Positions 1-11,149 of a stretch of DNA of 52,500 nt are shown one piece after another. The stretch is from Prorocentrum cordatum (Eukaryota > Sar > Dinophyceae > Prorocentrales > Prorocentraceae): the NCBI GenBank assembly GCA_963575745.1, contig CAUYUJ010016360.1, positions 167,501-220,000 on the forward strand, given 5' to 3'. A program made the position numbers and the translations under genes. The notes under the pieces were generated by a model. The model was not told where the DNA came from. It saw only the letters and a program-made list of their open reading frames with translations, and did no database searches. How positions within the stretch are numbered: position 1 is the first letter of the stretch; each line of letters opens with the position of its first letter.

Positions 1-440
1 AGTCGAGCATGTGATTAAGACACCTCCTTTCGAAAAGCTGGGCCAGCGTTTCTTAGCCAACACTCTGGAAAGCTGGCTCAGTTTCTTGAGCGCGATCGCC
101 CCTCCACTGTTGCCACAATAGTTTGGCCCAGGTTTGTCTGAAGGAGATTTCTGGAAAGCTGACCCAGGTTTCTTGAGTGATAATTTTCTTGAGCATCTTT
201 TCGGCTGTAGTATCTCAGCGCATCCATTGCCCAGAACTGACGCGACACATAGGCAGAAGCCCCTCGTCCATGGCCCAAGCACGTTGACGGGAGGGGCCAA
301 CGACCACTACAGGTCCACCATCCCTTGTTGCTTGCAAGAGGTGTTGTTGGCGTGGTAACCGCCTGAACCCTTCCGAACAATTCCCTCAAACCGCCAGCCG
401 CACGGAAAACCGCGCACCACCTTTCTCCGCCTCCCCGACG
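1..440. other. No gene seen
   Basis: No convincing reading frame. Three diverged copies of a ~27-bp motif (GAAAGCTGGCTCAGTTTCTT-like) lie near positions 34, 69 and 153, so this is probably decayed tandem repeat. Confidence 0.4.
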
Positions 441-446
441 CCCAAG

Positions 447-881
447 ATGGCTTCCCAGATGGCCCCGGAGGTGGCCAACGTCGTGGTTTCGTCGTCGCCG
501 TCGTCGTCGTCGCCAGTCGTCAGACGTCAGTCGTCGTCGCCGTACGTCGTCGTCGCCAGCCGTCAGTCGTCATTCGTCAGCCGTCAGCCGTCAGTCGTCA
601 GTCGTCAGTCGTCCGTCGTCAGTCGTCGTTCGTTATCGGCGGCGGCGTCATTGTCGTTGTCGTCTGGCGTCGGTCGTCAGTCATCGGCCATCTGTCATCC
701 GTCGCCGTCGTCGCCGTTGCCGTCCGTCGGTCGTCGGCCGTCCATCGGCGGTCGGCCGTCCGTCGGTCGGCGCCGTCGGAAGCCCCCGAGGAGTCGGCGG
801 TGCCCCGCCGCCGCCGCGCTGCCGCTGGGCCGCGTGCGCGCGGCCCTCGGCGCCGCCGGGCCAGGCGTCCTGGCCCTCGCG
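447..881 (+). other. Possible first exons around a CGT array
   Basis: An ATG at 447 opens a short frame (MASQMAPEVANVV) that runs into a CGT-rich array. About 300 bases later a GC-rich stretch (775-881) reads PLGRVRAALGAAGPG and ends at a potential GT donor (GGGTAAGG) just before a GGA array. The pattern exon, triplet-array intron, exon matches proven genes in this window. No family is recognised and the exons may be spurious. Confidence 0.18.
484..775 (+). repeat. Degenerate CGT/CAGTCGT array
   Basis: Mostly GTC/CGT triplets interspersed with GTCAGTC and GTCGGTCG variants. The same composition fills introns of the gene at 17-24 kb (18.4 kb and 20.2-20.9 kb), so an intron is the likeliest setting. 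Confidence 0.8.
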
Positions 882-883
882 GG

Positions 884-1140
884 TAAGGGAGGGAGGGAGG
901 GAGGGAGGGAGGGAGGAGAAGGGAGCAGGAAGGAGGAGGAGGAGGGAGGGTGAGGGAGGAGGATGGAGGATGAAGATGGGTGGCGATGAGGCATTTGAAT
1001 AAGCGAGAATGAGGGTTGAGCAGGAGGAGGAGGAGGAGGAGGAGGAGGAGGAGGAGGAGGAGGAGGAGGAGGAGGAGGAGGAAGTATGATGAGGGATGAT
1101 GAGGGAGGCGGATGGGTAGGAGGAGGAGGAGGAGGATGCG
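884..1140 (+). repeat. (GGA)n and GGGA-type purine array
   Basis: Polypurine tract: GGGA repeats to ~935, then nearly perfect (GGA)n at 1021-1082, continuing degenerate. Long ORFs through it (poly-Glu, poly-Arg, or poly-Leu/Ser on the other strand) are artefacts. Confidence 0.85.
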
Positions 1141-1241
1141 GCGGCTGGGGAGGCAGAGCCTCGTCGTCCCTTCTCCCCTCTTCTCCCGGTGCGCTGCCCT
1201 TGGCACAGATGCTTGCTTGATCTCCCCCCTCTCTCTCCCAG

Positions 1242-1306
1242 TGGCGAGGGCTCCGCTGGGTCGGAGGGGGTGGCAGCGTCCGTCCGGGCCCTGCCTCCGA
1301 GGGCAG
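1242..1306 (+). other. Possible small exon
   Basis: Follows a good 3' splice context (pyrimidine tract, CCCAG) and reads SGEGSAGSEGVAASVRALPP before a GGA array. No homology recognised; offered only because its surroundings resemble the real exons here. Confidence 0.15.
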
Positions 1307-1408
1307 GAGGAGGAGGAGGAGGAGGAGGAGGAGGGCCGCGCGGGGTCCTTGGACGCGATCGGTCGGACGAGAGCCGACGGCTCCAGCAGGGCCAGTCCCG
1401 CCCTTTGT

Positions 1409-1641
1409 GGGCCCCGGGAACGGCAGGGCCGTTTTCTCACCGCTTCCAAAAAATGCCCCTTGAAAATGGAAACGGCAAAAAACGCCGACCGGAAACGGCC
1501 AAAAAAACGGCTCCAGGATTGGAACCGGAGCCGGAACCGGTCAAGCAACGGCGACGGAACCGGTAAAAAACGGCGTCGGAACTGGCAGAAAAGCGGCAAA
1601 ACGGGACCGGTAAAAAAACGGCCTTGTCGTTGCCAGGGCCC
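1409..1641. mobile_element. TIR element family A, copy 1
   Basis: 233-bp non-coding element. The left end GGGCCCCGGGAACGGCAGGG and the right end, ending TTGCCAGGGCCC, are inverted repeats of about 35 bp. The interior is built from GGAACCGG and AAAACGGC blocks. A second full-length copy lies at 14629-14865. No transposase is present, so it would be non-autonomous (MITE-like). Confidence 0.75.
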
Positions 1642-1646
1642 ATTAT

Positions 1647-1850
1647 CGGGGGAGCGTAAGACCCGGGTTTGCCAGGACTCGGGTTCGCCATCGTTTTTTG
1701 ACGACCGCGCCTCGGATTTTGACGAGGAGGAGTTTCGTGGGATGTCTGCAGCGGGAGGCCTCGTCAAAGTGCAGGCTCGGCCTCGTCATTTTTTTGACGA
1801 CCTCGTCGGGGATTTCCGAGTCCCCTGTACCCAGGTCGTACGTCCCCCTG
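1647..1850. mobile_element. TIR element family B, copy 1
   Basis: 204-bp element with ~36-bp terminal inverted repeats: left CGGGGGAGCGTAAGACCCGG, right the inverse ending GTACGTCCCCCTG. Internal palindromes use TTTTTTGACGACC and its inverse. It starts five bases after family A copy 1. It is almost identical to 4439-4642. Confidence 0.8.
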
Positions 1851-2824
1851 ATCGTTTCCAGGGCCCACTAAGGTTTGGGGGCTATCTCTGTTGGTACTTT
1901 TGTTTGGCCATTTGGGGGGTATGTTTGGATTATTTGTTGCTCCTCGTCCAAGGTCCACCTGTAGGAGGACACGCCCGACCTGAAGCCTCGACCCTTTCCC
2001 CAGGGCTGCCGTCTCGAGCCCTTTCTTGAGCCACCCCTGGGCAGGGCGAGGGCCCCAGTCCCGCCCGCCGATGGCGGTGAAATTCCTAACCGCGCCCTCG
2101 GCCCTCAGAAAGCGCCCGCCGGGGGCGGAGAGCGGGGACGGCGAGCGCGCGCAGAAAGCAGGAGGGAGAGCGGGGGGGCCTGCGGGGCGGAGGGGGGGGA
2201 GGGGGGCAGAAGGCGGCGCAGAGGGGAAGGGGAGGAGGATGTGGACGAGGAGGAGGAGGAAGACGAGGAGGAGGAGGAGGAGGAGAGGAGGAGGAGGAGG
2301 AGGAGTATGGGGGAGAAGGCAGAGGGGGGAGTTCGCATGAAGATGGGAAAGTGGAGGAGGAGGAGGAGGAGGAGGAGGAGGAGGAGGAGGAGGAGGAGCA
2401 GGATGTAAAAGGAGAAGGAAGTACGAGAAGAACCAGGACCAGGAACTGGAGAATGAGGATCGCGGGGGAGAGAACTGCCGGAGACGGGTGCCGAAATGTC
2501 TCCTCGTCGTCCTGCAGGAGTGGCCAGAGGCCTCCTGGGGCCTCATGAGGCCCCTGAGCCTTCGGGATGCCCAACAGAAACAGCCAAGCACCTCCAAACC
2601 AATCGATCCTTCTTGTCCCATTCGTCTCGTCGTCCTGCCCCTCGACCTCATTATCCGCTTCTTCTTTCTCCTCCTCCTCCGCCTCCTCCTCCTCCTCCTC
2701 CTCCTCCTCCTCCTCCTCCTCCTCCTCCTCCTCCCGTCCTCCTCCTCATCCTCGCTTCCCTCCTCCCCCTCCCCCTCCTCCCCCTATCCTTTTCCTGCGC
2801 CCTCCCGTTTCTGCCCGCCGTCAG
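1851..2824. other. Non-coding; GGA and CTC arrays
   Basis: No supported gene. Right after element B a CAGGGCCCACTAAG sequence echoes the end of element A. (GGA)n arrays lie at 2233-2310 and 2351-2399, and a (CTC)n array at 2670-2735. Confidence 0.6.
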
Positions 2825-2961
2825 GCGGCCCCTTCGAGCAGCCGGCGGGGCAGACGCGGGGGTACTTCAAGTTCGCGAAGCCGCCGAGCCCGAATCTGGA
2901 CGCCCTGCGGAAGATCTACACCGAGAAGCTGACGCCCGTGCACGGGCCTCGACCGCGCACG
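2825..2961 (+). CDS. Candidate internal exon, unknown protein
   Basis: Begins after a CCGTCAG acceptor and ends at a GT donor (CACG|GTGGCG), giving 45 codons including GYFKFAKPPSPNLDALRKIY and TEKLTPVHGPRP. The composition is protein-like, unlike the flanking poly-Ser/Leu/Glu frames, and triplet arrays lie on both sides as in proven genes. The family is not recognised. Neighbouring exons could not be identified, so the gene boundaries are unknown. Confidence 0.35.
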
Positions 2962-2964
2962 GTG

Positions 2965-3032
2965 GCGAGGGAGGAGGAGGAGGAGGAGGAGGAGGAGGAG
3001 GAGGAGGAGGAGGAGGAGGAGGAGGAGGAGAA
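2965..3032 (+). repeat. (GGA)n array
   Basis: Pure (GAG)n run starting just after the candidate donor at 2962, in the position expected for the beginning of an intron. Confidence 0.9.
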
Positions 3033-3093
3033 TCCTGATTTCCGCTCGTTGTGGAAGTCATGACGGCGGCCGCCCCTGACATCGAGGTTCGGG

Positions 3094-3340
3094 GTCTCGA
3101 GGTTTCGAGGTTTGAGGTTCTCGTGCGTTTTCGTTGATTCTCGGCGGTTTTTCAAGCCTCGGGATGCCTTCCGGAAGCTTCGCATCACCTTAAGGGCGTT
3201 CCGGGGGTGCCCGGATCGTTTCGGGCGGCCGCTGGAGAGCCGAGTTGACCCGAAAGCCCAGGTGCTCTCCCGTCGCGAAGAAGCACGACGGAAGGTTTTT
3301 GCCAGTTTTCGGCCTCGGGGGGCCCTCGTCTGGCGCTGGG
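3094..3340. repeat. Dispersed repeat (CTCGGCGGTTTT family)
   Basis: Contains TTCTCGGCGGTTTTTCAAGC, CTGGAGAGCCGAG and CGACCCGAAA blocks that recur at 11150-11330 and, more diverged, at 21890-22010 and 25690-25780. The second half (GCCAGTTTTCGGCCTCGG) belongs to the hairpin-like CCGGGACCGTC family seen also near 3740, 32300, 32570, 36950, 37620 and 38050. Confidence 0.6.
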
Positions 3341-3368
3341 ACCGTCCGCACTCTGAGTGCATCAGTAG

Positions 3369-3640
3369 TTCTGGGCTCCCGGACTACAGGGGCCGCCCAC
3401 ACTGCGAGGGCCCCTCCCCCGGGCTACAAGGACCCTCCCCCCAACTACAGGCCTCCCCCCGCACTACAAGGGCCTCCCCCACGGACTACAATTACCCCCG
3501 CCCCCCCCCGGACTACAGGCCCCCCCCTGGACTATCAGGGCCCACACACGGACTTCAAGCACGTGAAACCCTGAAGATCAACGCATCACCCCTCCGGACT
3601 ACAGGACTCCACCCGGACTACAGGGCTCCCCCATCTGACT
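3369..3640 (+). repeat. GGACTACAGGGCCCCCC minisatellite
   Basis: About eleven imperfect ~20-25-bp units with core GGACTACAGG and C-rich spacers. It gives Pro/Tyr-rich ORFs in one frame that I regard as artefacts. Confidence 0.75.
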
Positions 3641-4438
3641 CTTGGTCATCCCACAACCATTGAGGTACTTGGAGTAAACGATCAGGATGAAAAGCCGGTC
3701 TTGCGGAAAGGACTCTGACTTCTTCTCGTTCTGCAACAATCACGACGCAAGGTTCTGGTCAGTTTTCGGTTTGTGGCCTCCAGTGGCCTCGCCGGGCCAC
3801 GAGACCGTCAAAGAACGACTCGGGATGAAAAGCCGGTCCCAGGGAACGGCTGATGGACAAAATCCTACACATTTTTTGATTTTGTTTTCGCCCCCCGCGC
3901 CCCCAATTTGATATTGGCAGGCCGTGGCGCGATTTGTCGATCCGCCGACTGGCCTGAATCCTGCACCCCGCGGGCGCAGCCCATCAACATTGAATCGGAG
4001 GCAGAGGGGGCGCGTGGAAGTTAGCGCCGTCGCCCCGTCTGCGCGGCTGGTGCAGGATTTTGTCCATCAACCGAAGGGGTCTGGGTCTGGGGGCGTATTG
4101 CTGAGGGATGACGTCCACCACCTCCTCCTCCTCCTCCTCCTCCTCCTCCTCTTCCCCTTCCTCCCTCTCCTCCAACCCGCCCTTCTCGTTCTCCCTCCTC
4201 CACCTCCTCCTCCTCCTCCTCCTCCTCCTCTTCGATCTTTCCACTTCGAGGATCGCGGCTTTGGGGCGCTTCTGACCTCACGCAGGGCGGGCGGGGTGGG
4301 GACGCGTCGTGCCCCGCGCCTTGGGTGGCCCGCAGACCTGCCCGCGTCCATCCGGGCGCGGCGGGGCCCTCTCTGACAGCCGCGGAGGAAGCTCACCCCG
4401 ATGCCACGATGCTGCGGGCGGCCACGCCGTGCTACGAT
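3641..4438. other. Non-coding
   Basis: Holds a copy of the GGTCAGTTTTCGG/CCGGTCCCAGG hairpin-type repeat (3735-3850) and a (CTC)n array broken at 4115-4235. No gene recognised. Confidence 0.5.
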
Positions 4439-4642
4439 CGGGGGAGCGTAAGACCCGGGTTTGCCAGGACTCGGGCTCGCCATCGTTTTTTGACGACCGC
4501 GATTCGGATTTTGACGAGTAGGAGTTTCGTGGGATGTCTGCAGCGGGAGGCCTCGTCAAAATGCAGGCTCGGCCTCGTCATTTTTTTGACGACCTCGTCG
4601 GGAATTTCCGAGTCCCCTGTACCCGGGTCTTACGCCCCCCTG
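4439..4642. mobile_element. TIR element family B, copy 2
   Basis: Nearly identical to 1647-1850. The terminal inverted repeats begin CGGGGGAGCGTAAGACCCGG, and the right end is the inverse, ending CTTACGCCCCCCTG. TACGAT occurs on both flanks and is a candidate target-site duplication. Confidence 0.8.
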
Positions 4643-5618
4643 ATACGATGTCAGCCACTGGCGTGACGACGATGACGATGGCAATGTCGGAAACTGGAGC
4701 ATATACATTACCAGTGGCGGGCGGCTCTTCAGTCCCAAGGCTTTTTTTGAGGGTCGGGGACGACGTCGGGGCGGTGTGGTGTATACTTTTGTTCCCCGCT
4801 TTCCCGGGGAAGCAGCGAAGAATGTATACACCAGGGTCCCGTATACACCAGGATCCGTTTTCCTGTACTAGATTCAGTGTGAGGCCAGACAAAAGCGTCG
4901 GTGTATAGAGTTCGGTTCCCTATAATGGTGATGAGCCCCCGGGGCGGCGGCGGATTGAACACACTTGGCGTCTAGTACTTTTCATCAGCTCCGCTGCGAA
5001 TTCATGCGCGCCCTTCACCTGATCGGAGGTAACGCCTTGCAACTTTCAGTGCGACGAGCGGCGCGTACCAGCAACTGACTTGAACGGACCCCATTGTGAC
5101 GTACTCTCCCAGAGCTCGTGGAGGCAATGCAGAGGCTCTCGTGACGTTCCGGAGGGCTTCCGGGAGCCATTTGATGCCTTCGGGGGCCCTTCTGGGGCGT
5201 CTTTTTGCGCAACCTTCGGAAGTGCTTTGGGAGTCAACGTCCTGTGCTGGCTGTTTGGGTACCCTCGGGTTGGTCTTGGGTCGTCGTGGGGGCGTGTGAT
5301 GCCGCTATGGAGCCTTCTTTGGATCCTCTGTGGTATCAAGGGTTATCTGGAGGCCACCACGGGCCTCGTTCGGCCGCCTCTGGGCGATCTTGGGCTGATT
5401 GTGGGTGCCAGTGGCCATCTTGGAGGTCTCTTGCGGTTCTATCGGGGTGCCTGTGGGGTTGTCTTGAGCCGTTCTAAATGCTTGTGCTCCCTATGGCGAA
5501 GAGAAGGAGGAGGAGGGGGATGAGGAGGAGTGGGGGGAGTACGGAGGAGAAGGGAAGGGGATGGAGGTGGAGGGATTTGTCGAAGCTCTCGGCGCTTCTC
5601 TTAGCTTTTGGCTGTTTA
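4643..5618. other. Non-coding
   Basis: No gene recognised. Several GGTGTATAC/GTATACACC inverted motifs lie at 4778-4860. From ~5130 onward short G-rich words such as TCTTGGGGCC and GGGGCCCTTCTGGGG begin, a composition that recurs at 6.7-7.3, 41.8 and 50.0 kb. Confidence 0.45.
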
Positions 5619-5655
5619 GGCCCCAGCATTCTGGGGAGCCCAGAATGCTGGGGCC
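5619..5655. repeat. Perfect 17-bp-arm palindrome
   Basis: GGCCCCAGCATTCTGGG, spacer GAG, then its exact inverse. A partial second copy (GCGTTCTGGGGAGCCCAGAA) follows at 5665-5685. It may be the centre of a small inverted-repeat element. Confidence 0.8.
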
Positions 5656-5685
5656 TGAAACCTGAGCGTTCTGGGGAGCCCAGAA

Positions 5686-8009
5686 TCGTACCGAATGGTG
5701 ATTGAGGCCAGAGCGATGGCCCGAAGCCAACCCAGGTGGAGTGTACATGAGGGAAGAACAGACATTGGGCGGACCTTGGGAATTGGACCCAGAGTCCCGC
5801 GGCTAACTCTTTGGAAAGACCACGATGCTTGAGGCATGGGCGATGATGTTCCGTGATTCCTTCGCACAGTTCCTTGAGACTGGCAGCGCGCTCAGGGGGA
5901 CGTACACGCAGGACAGTGTTTCAGTATGGGTCAGTGCCAGTGCGAAGAAGAGCTCGCCTGGCTCACCTAATACGTTCCTCGCCCCTCATCCTCCCTCTGT
6001 CCGTCTCTGTTCTCATCCCTCCTCAATCCCGTTTTGCACCGCTTGCAGCGCAAAGCGTTATTATAGGTGGCCTGGGTCTTGCAAGAGCTCCGCTGCTCCA
6101 AGGCATTTCTTCTTGAGAAACAACCACGTTTACACGAATTGGACGTACGACCAGCACTTCATCGGCATGTGTTGCTCCCCAAAGTTCGAGGGCAAGAGCC
6201 ATAAGGATCCAGGAGGATGAGGGTACATAGCAGGATAAGGGCGAGGAGGAGGCTGAGCATGAGGAGGAAACACTTAGGAGGAGCTGGGGGAGGAATGCCT
6301 CCCAGGTGCCTCGCTTCGCTATGTTCTCCTCCTCCTCCTCCTCCTCCTCCTCCTCCTCCCAGTGTCCGCTTCACCCTTCTTGACAACTCTTCCCATTCGC
6401 CGCCCCCAGGCGGGCGGGACTGCATGTGAGAGGCGAGCCAGAAAGGAACCTCGATACCGCCGAGCAGGCAAGCGCGAGAGCTAGCTCAAGGAGTTCGAGA
6501 AGGCGAGCTCAAGGCAGACGACACTAGAGCCCAAGCAATTCTGCAGTCTAGGAGGCGGGCTACAAAGCATGGTAGGTATGGCACCGGCTTTCCAGCAGGC
6601 AGGCTAGAATGTGCTGTGGACGGCTGGTGATGTGCTTGGCCTTCGGCGCATCCCGCCAACGTGCCTGGGTTGTGGGTCCTAGGACTCCACGATGTTCGTT
6701 GGGATGGAACGGGAGGCCTCTCGGGGGCCTTTTGCGGGCCGTTTTGAAGCCGCGTGTGGGAGCTTTTTTAGGGCCTGGGGCACTTTGGGGGCCTCTTGGC
6801 GGCCTCTTGGAGCCTCGTGGGGGCATCTGGGGGCCTCCCGGGGCGGAAGAGTCGAATTTTCCCTTCGCGTTCCCCCTCTTGGGTCCTCCTTGGGGCTGTC
6901 TTTGGTCTTTGGGCCCTCTTGGGCCGTCTTAGGCGCCTCTGGGGCCGTCTTGGAACCCTCTTGGGCCGTCTTGGAGTCCTCTCGGGAACCTCTTGGGAGT
7001 CTCTTGAGCCATCTAAGGGGCGGTGGTCTTTTGGGCCGTCTTGGAGAGCCGGAAGCTCGAGAATTGAGGGCCTCCCAAACATGCAAAATGTAGTGGAAAT
7101 CAATGATGCAGGCCTTCGGGGGCCCTTTTGGAAGGCTCTTGGGGCTCTCTTGGGGTGCATCGAAGGCTTTTTGGGCCGTCTTGGGGCCATCTTAGGCGTG
7201 GCCATCTTAGACGTCTGGGACGGATTGTGCGGCGATTCGAGGCACCCTTGGACCGTTTGTGTCGTCTTGGGGCCCTCTTGGCCCGGACGATTCATGCGGG
7301 AACTCTCGGATGAGCCCAGAGGACGCGCGAGAAGCCCTGGGAGATGTAAGAATTGTGGGTCGGGCATTTGAAAGAATCCTCTGGGTTGAGGGCTGGGACT
7401 CCAGGGGGGCTGGGCAAGGGACCTGAGGACACTGCATCTCGTGCCTCACGGGCACAGTGGCGGATCAACATGCCATCAGGGTAGAAGTCAATGTCTTCGA
7501 ATGGGCAGGCTCGGGTGCGAGCCGAGGGGCGAGCCACACGACAAGTGATGAGTTGAACAGCACGAGAAGCTCGCAAGCTGGAGTGCATGCGGCATGGCAA
7601 GCTAGGCGGCACGCAGGACACGCAGACGAGAAGTGGCACTAGGCTAGCTGCACACCGTACGCGGCGGAAGAGAACGGTACATGACACTCACCGGCCCAAG
7701 GAGGACTATATTGTGTGCCTTTGAAGAAGACAGGTCTCGAGGGAGAGGGGTTGTGAGGTGTTTCACCGGGTTCTGCTTCACGCCCCCAATGGGCCCAGGG
7801 ACAATGAAATGACAACTCAGTATGAGCATCTGCTCCTCAGGGGACCCCCCACACCCTGGACCCTGGGGTCAGGAACCATGTCTCTCAGGATTCATCCCCT
7901 CATTGCAAAAACGCTTTGGGGATACGTACGTACGAAGACTTCTTTGGCAGGGACAGCATTCACAGTGCAACTTCTCATTCTGTCGTACTCATCGCTCGCT
8001 GACCTGCAG
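5686..8009. other. Non-coding; degenerate TCTTGGGGCC repeats
   Basis: No supported gene. (CTC)n at 6326-6358. Between 6700 and 7300 the sequence is a degenerate array of TCTTGGGGCC/GGGCCGTCTTGG words, which generates Pro/Lys/Arg-rich ORFs on the minus strand. The 7450-7640 stretch has repeated GCGAGCCACACGA-like words. Confidence 0.5.
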
Positions 8010-8210
8010 GCAAGGGAGCGGGGCAAGTTAGAAGCCAGGCGTAAGGGCAACCTCGAAAACAAGCTAGAACACAATATCTCAAGGCCTTCAGCCACTGCCA
8101 CCATCCCCAGGCTTCGATTGATCAGATCCCTGTTGGCCATCCTCGTCGTTGTCATCCTCCTGCTCGTTATGTTCCTCTTTTGCTTGCCACCCAAGTACTT
8201 TTTTTTGTAG
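8010..8210 (+). CDS. Candidate terminal exon, tail-anchored membrane protein
   Basis: Follows a CTGACCTGCAG acceptor and runs 66 codons to a TAG. The first half is charged and helix-like (ARERGKLEARRKGNLENKLE). The last ~25 residues contain one strong membrane segment (LLAILVVVILLLVMFLFCL) only a few residues from the C terminus. A charged stretch followed by a terminal membrane anchor is the layout of tail-anchored proteins such as SNAREs, but no SNARE signature is visible. Upstream exons were not found. Confidence 0.35.
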   Translation, partial: ARERGKLEARRKGNLENKLEHNISRPSATATIPRLRLIRSLLAILVVVILLLVMFLFCLPPKYFFL

Positions 8211-9268
8211 TGACCCCTTTAGATTCCATTGAGCACCATCGGGATAATCGGAGCCTCCTGGAGTCACCTCAGGCCGCTCTTGAAAAAGACTTCGCAACTC
8301 GTTCAGGCTCGCAGGTCACACAGAGGCCATGCCCATCATTCTAGACAGCGTAACGTCTCGGAGCGTGGAACCATCACAATTCAAATAGGAGGGTGGCCCC
8401 ACTCCCAGTCTAGCGAAAGTGATCCTCCAGGGGGCGTGTCGATTGGAGCGTCGATCCAGCGTAAGTTAGTAAGGTTCGTGGTTCTAGGAGCGTGGACCGA
8501 ACGTAGTTTAAAGAGCAGCGTGGCCCTGGCTGCGCGCCTCCAGCGTGGCCATGGAAGCGCGGATCCAGGGTCAGTTGAGAATTATCGAGGCCTTCTCAGC
8601 GCGTATCCAGAAGACTTCGCGTGGGATCCATGCCCCATGGTGCCAGGCTGCCAGACATCATGCTACAAGGGTCGTAGGAGGTCAGGACTGGTAAGGGGCC
8701 CCTTAAAATGGAGCGATGGGCTCCTGTTGGGAGCTGGGATGGGGATACTTGCAGAGGAAGAGAGATACAGCTTTGTCCGTCAGCGGTGCGTAAGGCAACG
8801 CGGCGTGATCTTCAGTCTGCTGGCCCAACACGTGGGCGAGCGGATCTGCGTGTGAAAACGTGTGCGGACGTTTTGAGACAACCTGTGTTTTCAGCTGACA
8901 CGCATGCACTGCAGCCGTAGCAGCATGCCAGATGGAGAGCTAGTTACACGGTATGTGGTGCAACGTGCGATCGCGATCCAGCAAGCACGCCACAGGGCCA
9001 GCTAGATTGCACGATGCAGGAGGGCTAAAGCAGGTCAGAGGGTAAGCCAGGCGGCAATCAAAAAAGGTATCGCGCAAGGTAGAACGATGGCGGACGAGCA
9101 GGTTCGTCGGAGGGTGAGCCAAACAAAGCTTTGGTTCCCGTAAGCTCGGGGCGACATCGCCCCATGCGTCCTGTACGCCAACGCTGAAGTGGGTTACGGC
9201 GCCCGAGTGCGATTTCAGTATGTCCGGGCTGGCACGTGTGAGTTGGGCCAGGTGCCGATCATGGGCAG
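8211..9268. other. Non-coding
   Basis: No recognised gene. 8440-8580 has repeated GGAGCGTCGATCC/CCAGCGTGGCC words; 8900-9080 has repeated CAGCTAGATTGCACG-like words. Confidence 0.45.
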
Positions 9269-9483
9269 ATGGCATGGCGCACCCTTGGTTCAATCCCAAA
9301 AGATGTTCAACGCACGGGCCTGCCCTTCCGCCCGAGGAGATGAACGAGATGGTGGACGCCTTGGCGGAGAAAGTCGGCATGAAGGGCCGCGTCCGGATGA
9401 TTTGCCAGCCACCGTCGCGGTGGCACATGATGAGGCGCCGCGCCCGCCACAAGTGGGACTACGACTGGCGAGCAGGGCATTCA
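9269..9483 (+). CDS. Candidate exon, possible end of a protein-kinase domain
   Basis: After a CATGGGCAG acceptor the frame reads (D)GMAHPWFNPKR and continues GPALPPEEMNEMVDALAEKV and RWHMMRRRARHKWDYDWRAG. HPWF is the usual end of subdomain XI in Ser/Thr kinases (CDPK/CaMK type), followed here by a helical charged tail. The motif is short and no catalytic subdomain is visible nearby, so the kinase reading is tentative; the coding-like composition is clearer than the function. The end is uncertain. Confidence 0.3.
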
Positions 9484-9769
9484 AGCTCCGTGGGCAGCGG
9501 GGCGGGAAATCTCGAAGACGTCAGCGTCCGCTGCTCTCACCCAGCCCCGCTTGGACCTTGAGAGCGAGAAGCTTTCGTGAGATGTGCAAACCTGGAGCGA
9601 GTTAATTCGGGTGGTGCAGCAGGGCCGAAACAAGACGTATTGCAAGATATTGGTTGCAGCATCCACTCGAAGCGAATGTGGCCCGACCCATGTCAACTGG
9701 GAGGATCCTGAGGCACGGGCCGGAGAAGAGGCTGTGGAGAGGTAGACTTGTGATATAATCTTTGTATTG

Positions 9770-9842
9770 ATACAGAAATGAAGAAGATCGATAGATATAT
9801 ATATATATATATATATATGGAGAGAGAGAGAGAGAGAGAGTG
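9770..9842. repeat. (TA)n(GA)n microsatellite
   Basis: GATAGA(TA)n followed directly by (GA)n; AT-rich for this window. Confidence 0.95.
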
Positions 9843-11008
9843 AGGCTGGAGTGGCTCGCCGGTGGCTGAAGAACAGTGCCCGCCGCCATGCTGCCAGCCA
9901 GCATGTTGCCCGTTGGCTCGCATCGTCCGCCGCCGACTGGGATGTGTCACTCGTCGTTGATATGTTTCTGTGGGGTGTTCCTTGTGATGTTGCGCCGTCC
10001 CTGAGGCTGTCTTGGTATGACATCTGTGTTCTCCGACATTGTTGTTCGAGTCTGTTGTCCAGTGGCCTCCTCCCTTGGGCGTAGACTGGCTATTTGCTTC
10101 TGGTGGGGTCCTTGTTCCGTCGGGCTTCAAACTGCGATGAAGAAAAGTGAGATACATCATGTGTGGTGAAGCAGCTGAGCAGTGCTTCAACCCACTCGTT
10201 GTCCGTCGCACGTCCATTTTTACCGCACGAGCTTTTTCTAGTACCATTGCGCTCTATTGGCTTCGAGTCGAGCTCTGGTTCAGAGACGGCTGCGAAGGTG
10301 CTTATATAAATATATGACCAAACCTAGCTTATCAGCAGGTTGCATATGCCCCAGGTTGTCTAGGGGGGCAGGTTTGTTCTGACTGGGCCTAGGCCGCGTC
10401 ACGAAGTTCTCCCATCACCCTGAACTCATCACTCGGGGCACTCGTAACCCACTCGTGAGCTAGGTTAGACGCAGACATAATCCACCTTCGCATCCACGTC
10501 TAACATCCCTGGCGGCCTTCTCCCCAAAGGGCAAGGGCTCCGCCACGTGGTGCTGCATCATTGGCCCGAGCAGAGAGAGACGGGAGCAGAGCTTGGCGCC
10601 AGCGCCGTCGCCGAACTTGAAGCCGCGGGCACCCGGCTGCCTCATCCTTGCCTGCATCGGCGATGCGTCGGCGATGTATCGGCGATGCCCTCTCGGTATG
10701 CCCTCGGCCACCCCGCGGTCACCTCATCTCTGCCCGTGCCGCCCCCTGCGCGGGCCTCCCCAGGTGAGCGCGCGATCGGGGCCGAGAGTGGCCGGCGTGG
10801 GCGCTGACCCCGGCGCTCCGGTGCGCCGCCCTTGCTCGCCAGCCGAAAAAAAGGTGCCAGCTACCTCCCCTCGGCGGCAACGATCGAGGGGGATAGGCTC
10901 AGGGTGGGACCCCTCAGGGGCAACGGCTTCGACCTCGAGGAGACAGTTCCCCCTGTCCCGTGCGATCACGGGCGTGACGGGGGGGCGGGGGCCGAGGGGG
11001 CCTGGTCA
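9843..11008. other. Non-coding
   Basis: No supported gene. A short cluster of GCATCGGCGATG/GTCGGCGATGTATCGGCGATG iterons lies at 10650-10690. ORFs through 10550-11050 have no recognisable domain. Confidence 0.45.
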
Positions 11009-11092
11009 CGTCGCGAGTTGCGCCAGCGCCGTTTTGGAACGCATATGAGTGGCAACATTTCAGACGGCGCCGTCGCGAATCGTGACGTGACC
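11009..11092. repeat. Small inverted-repeat element
   Basis: Imperfect inverted termini: GGTCACGTCGCGAGTTGCG on the left and an inverse ending CGTGACGTGACC on the right, about 84 bp overall. Confidence 0.5.
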
Positions 11093-11149
11093 ACCGGGGG
11101 GGAGAAGGGGGCTCGGGGGAGGGGGGGAGGGACCAGTCACGGGCGTTAC

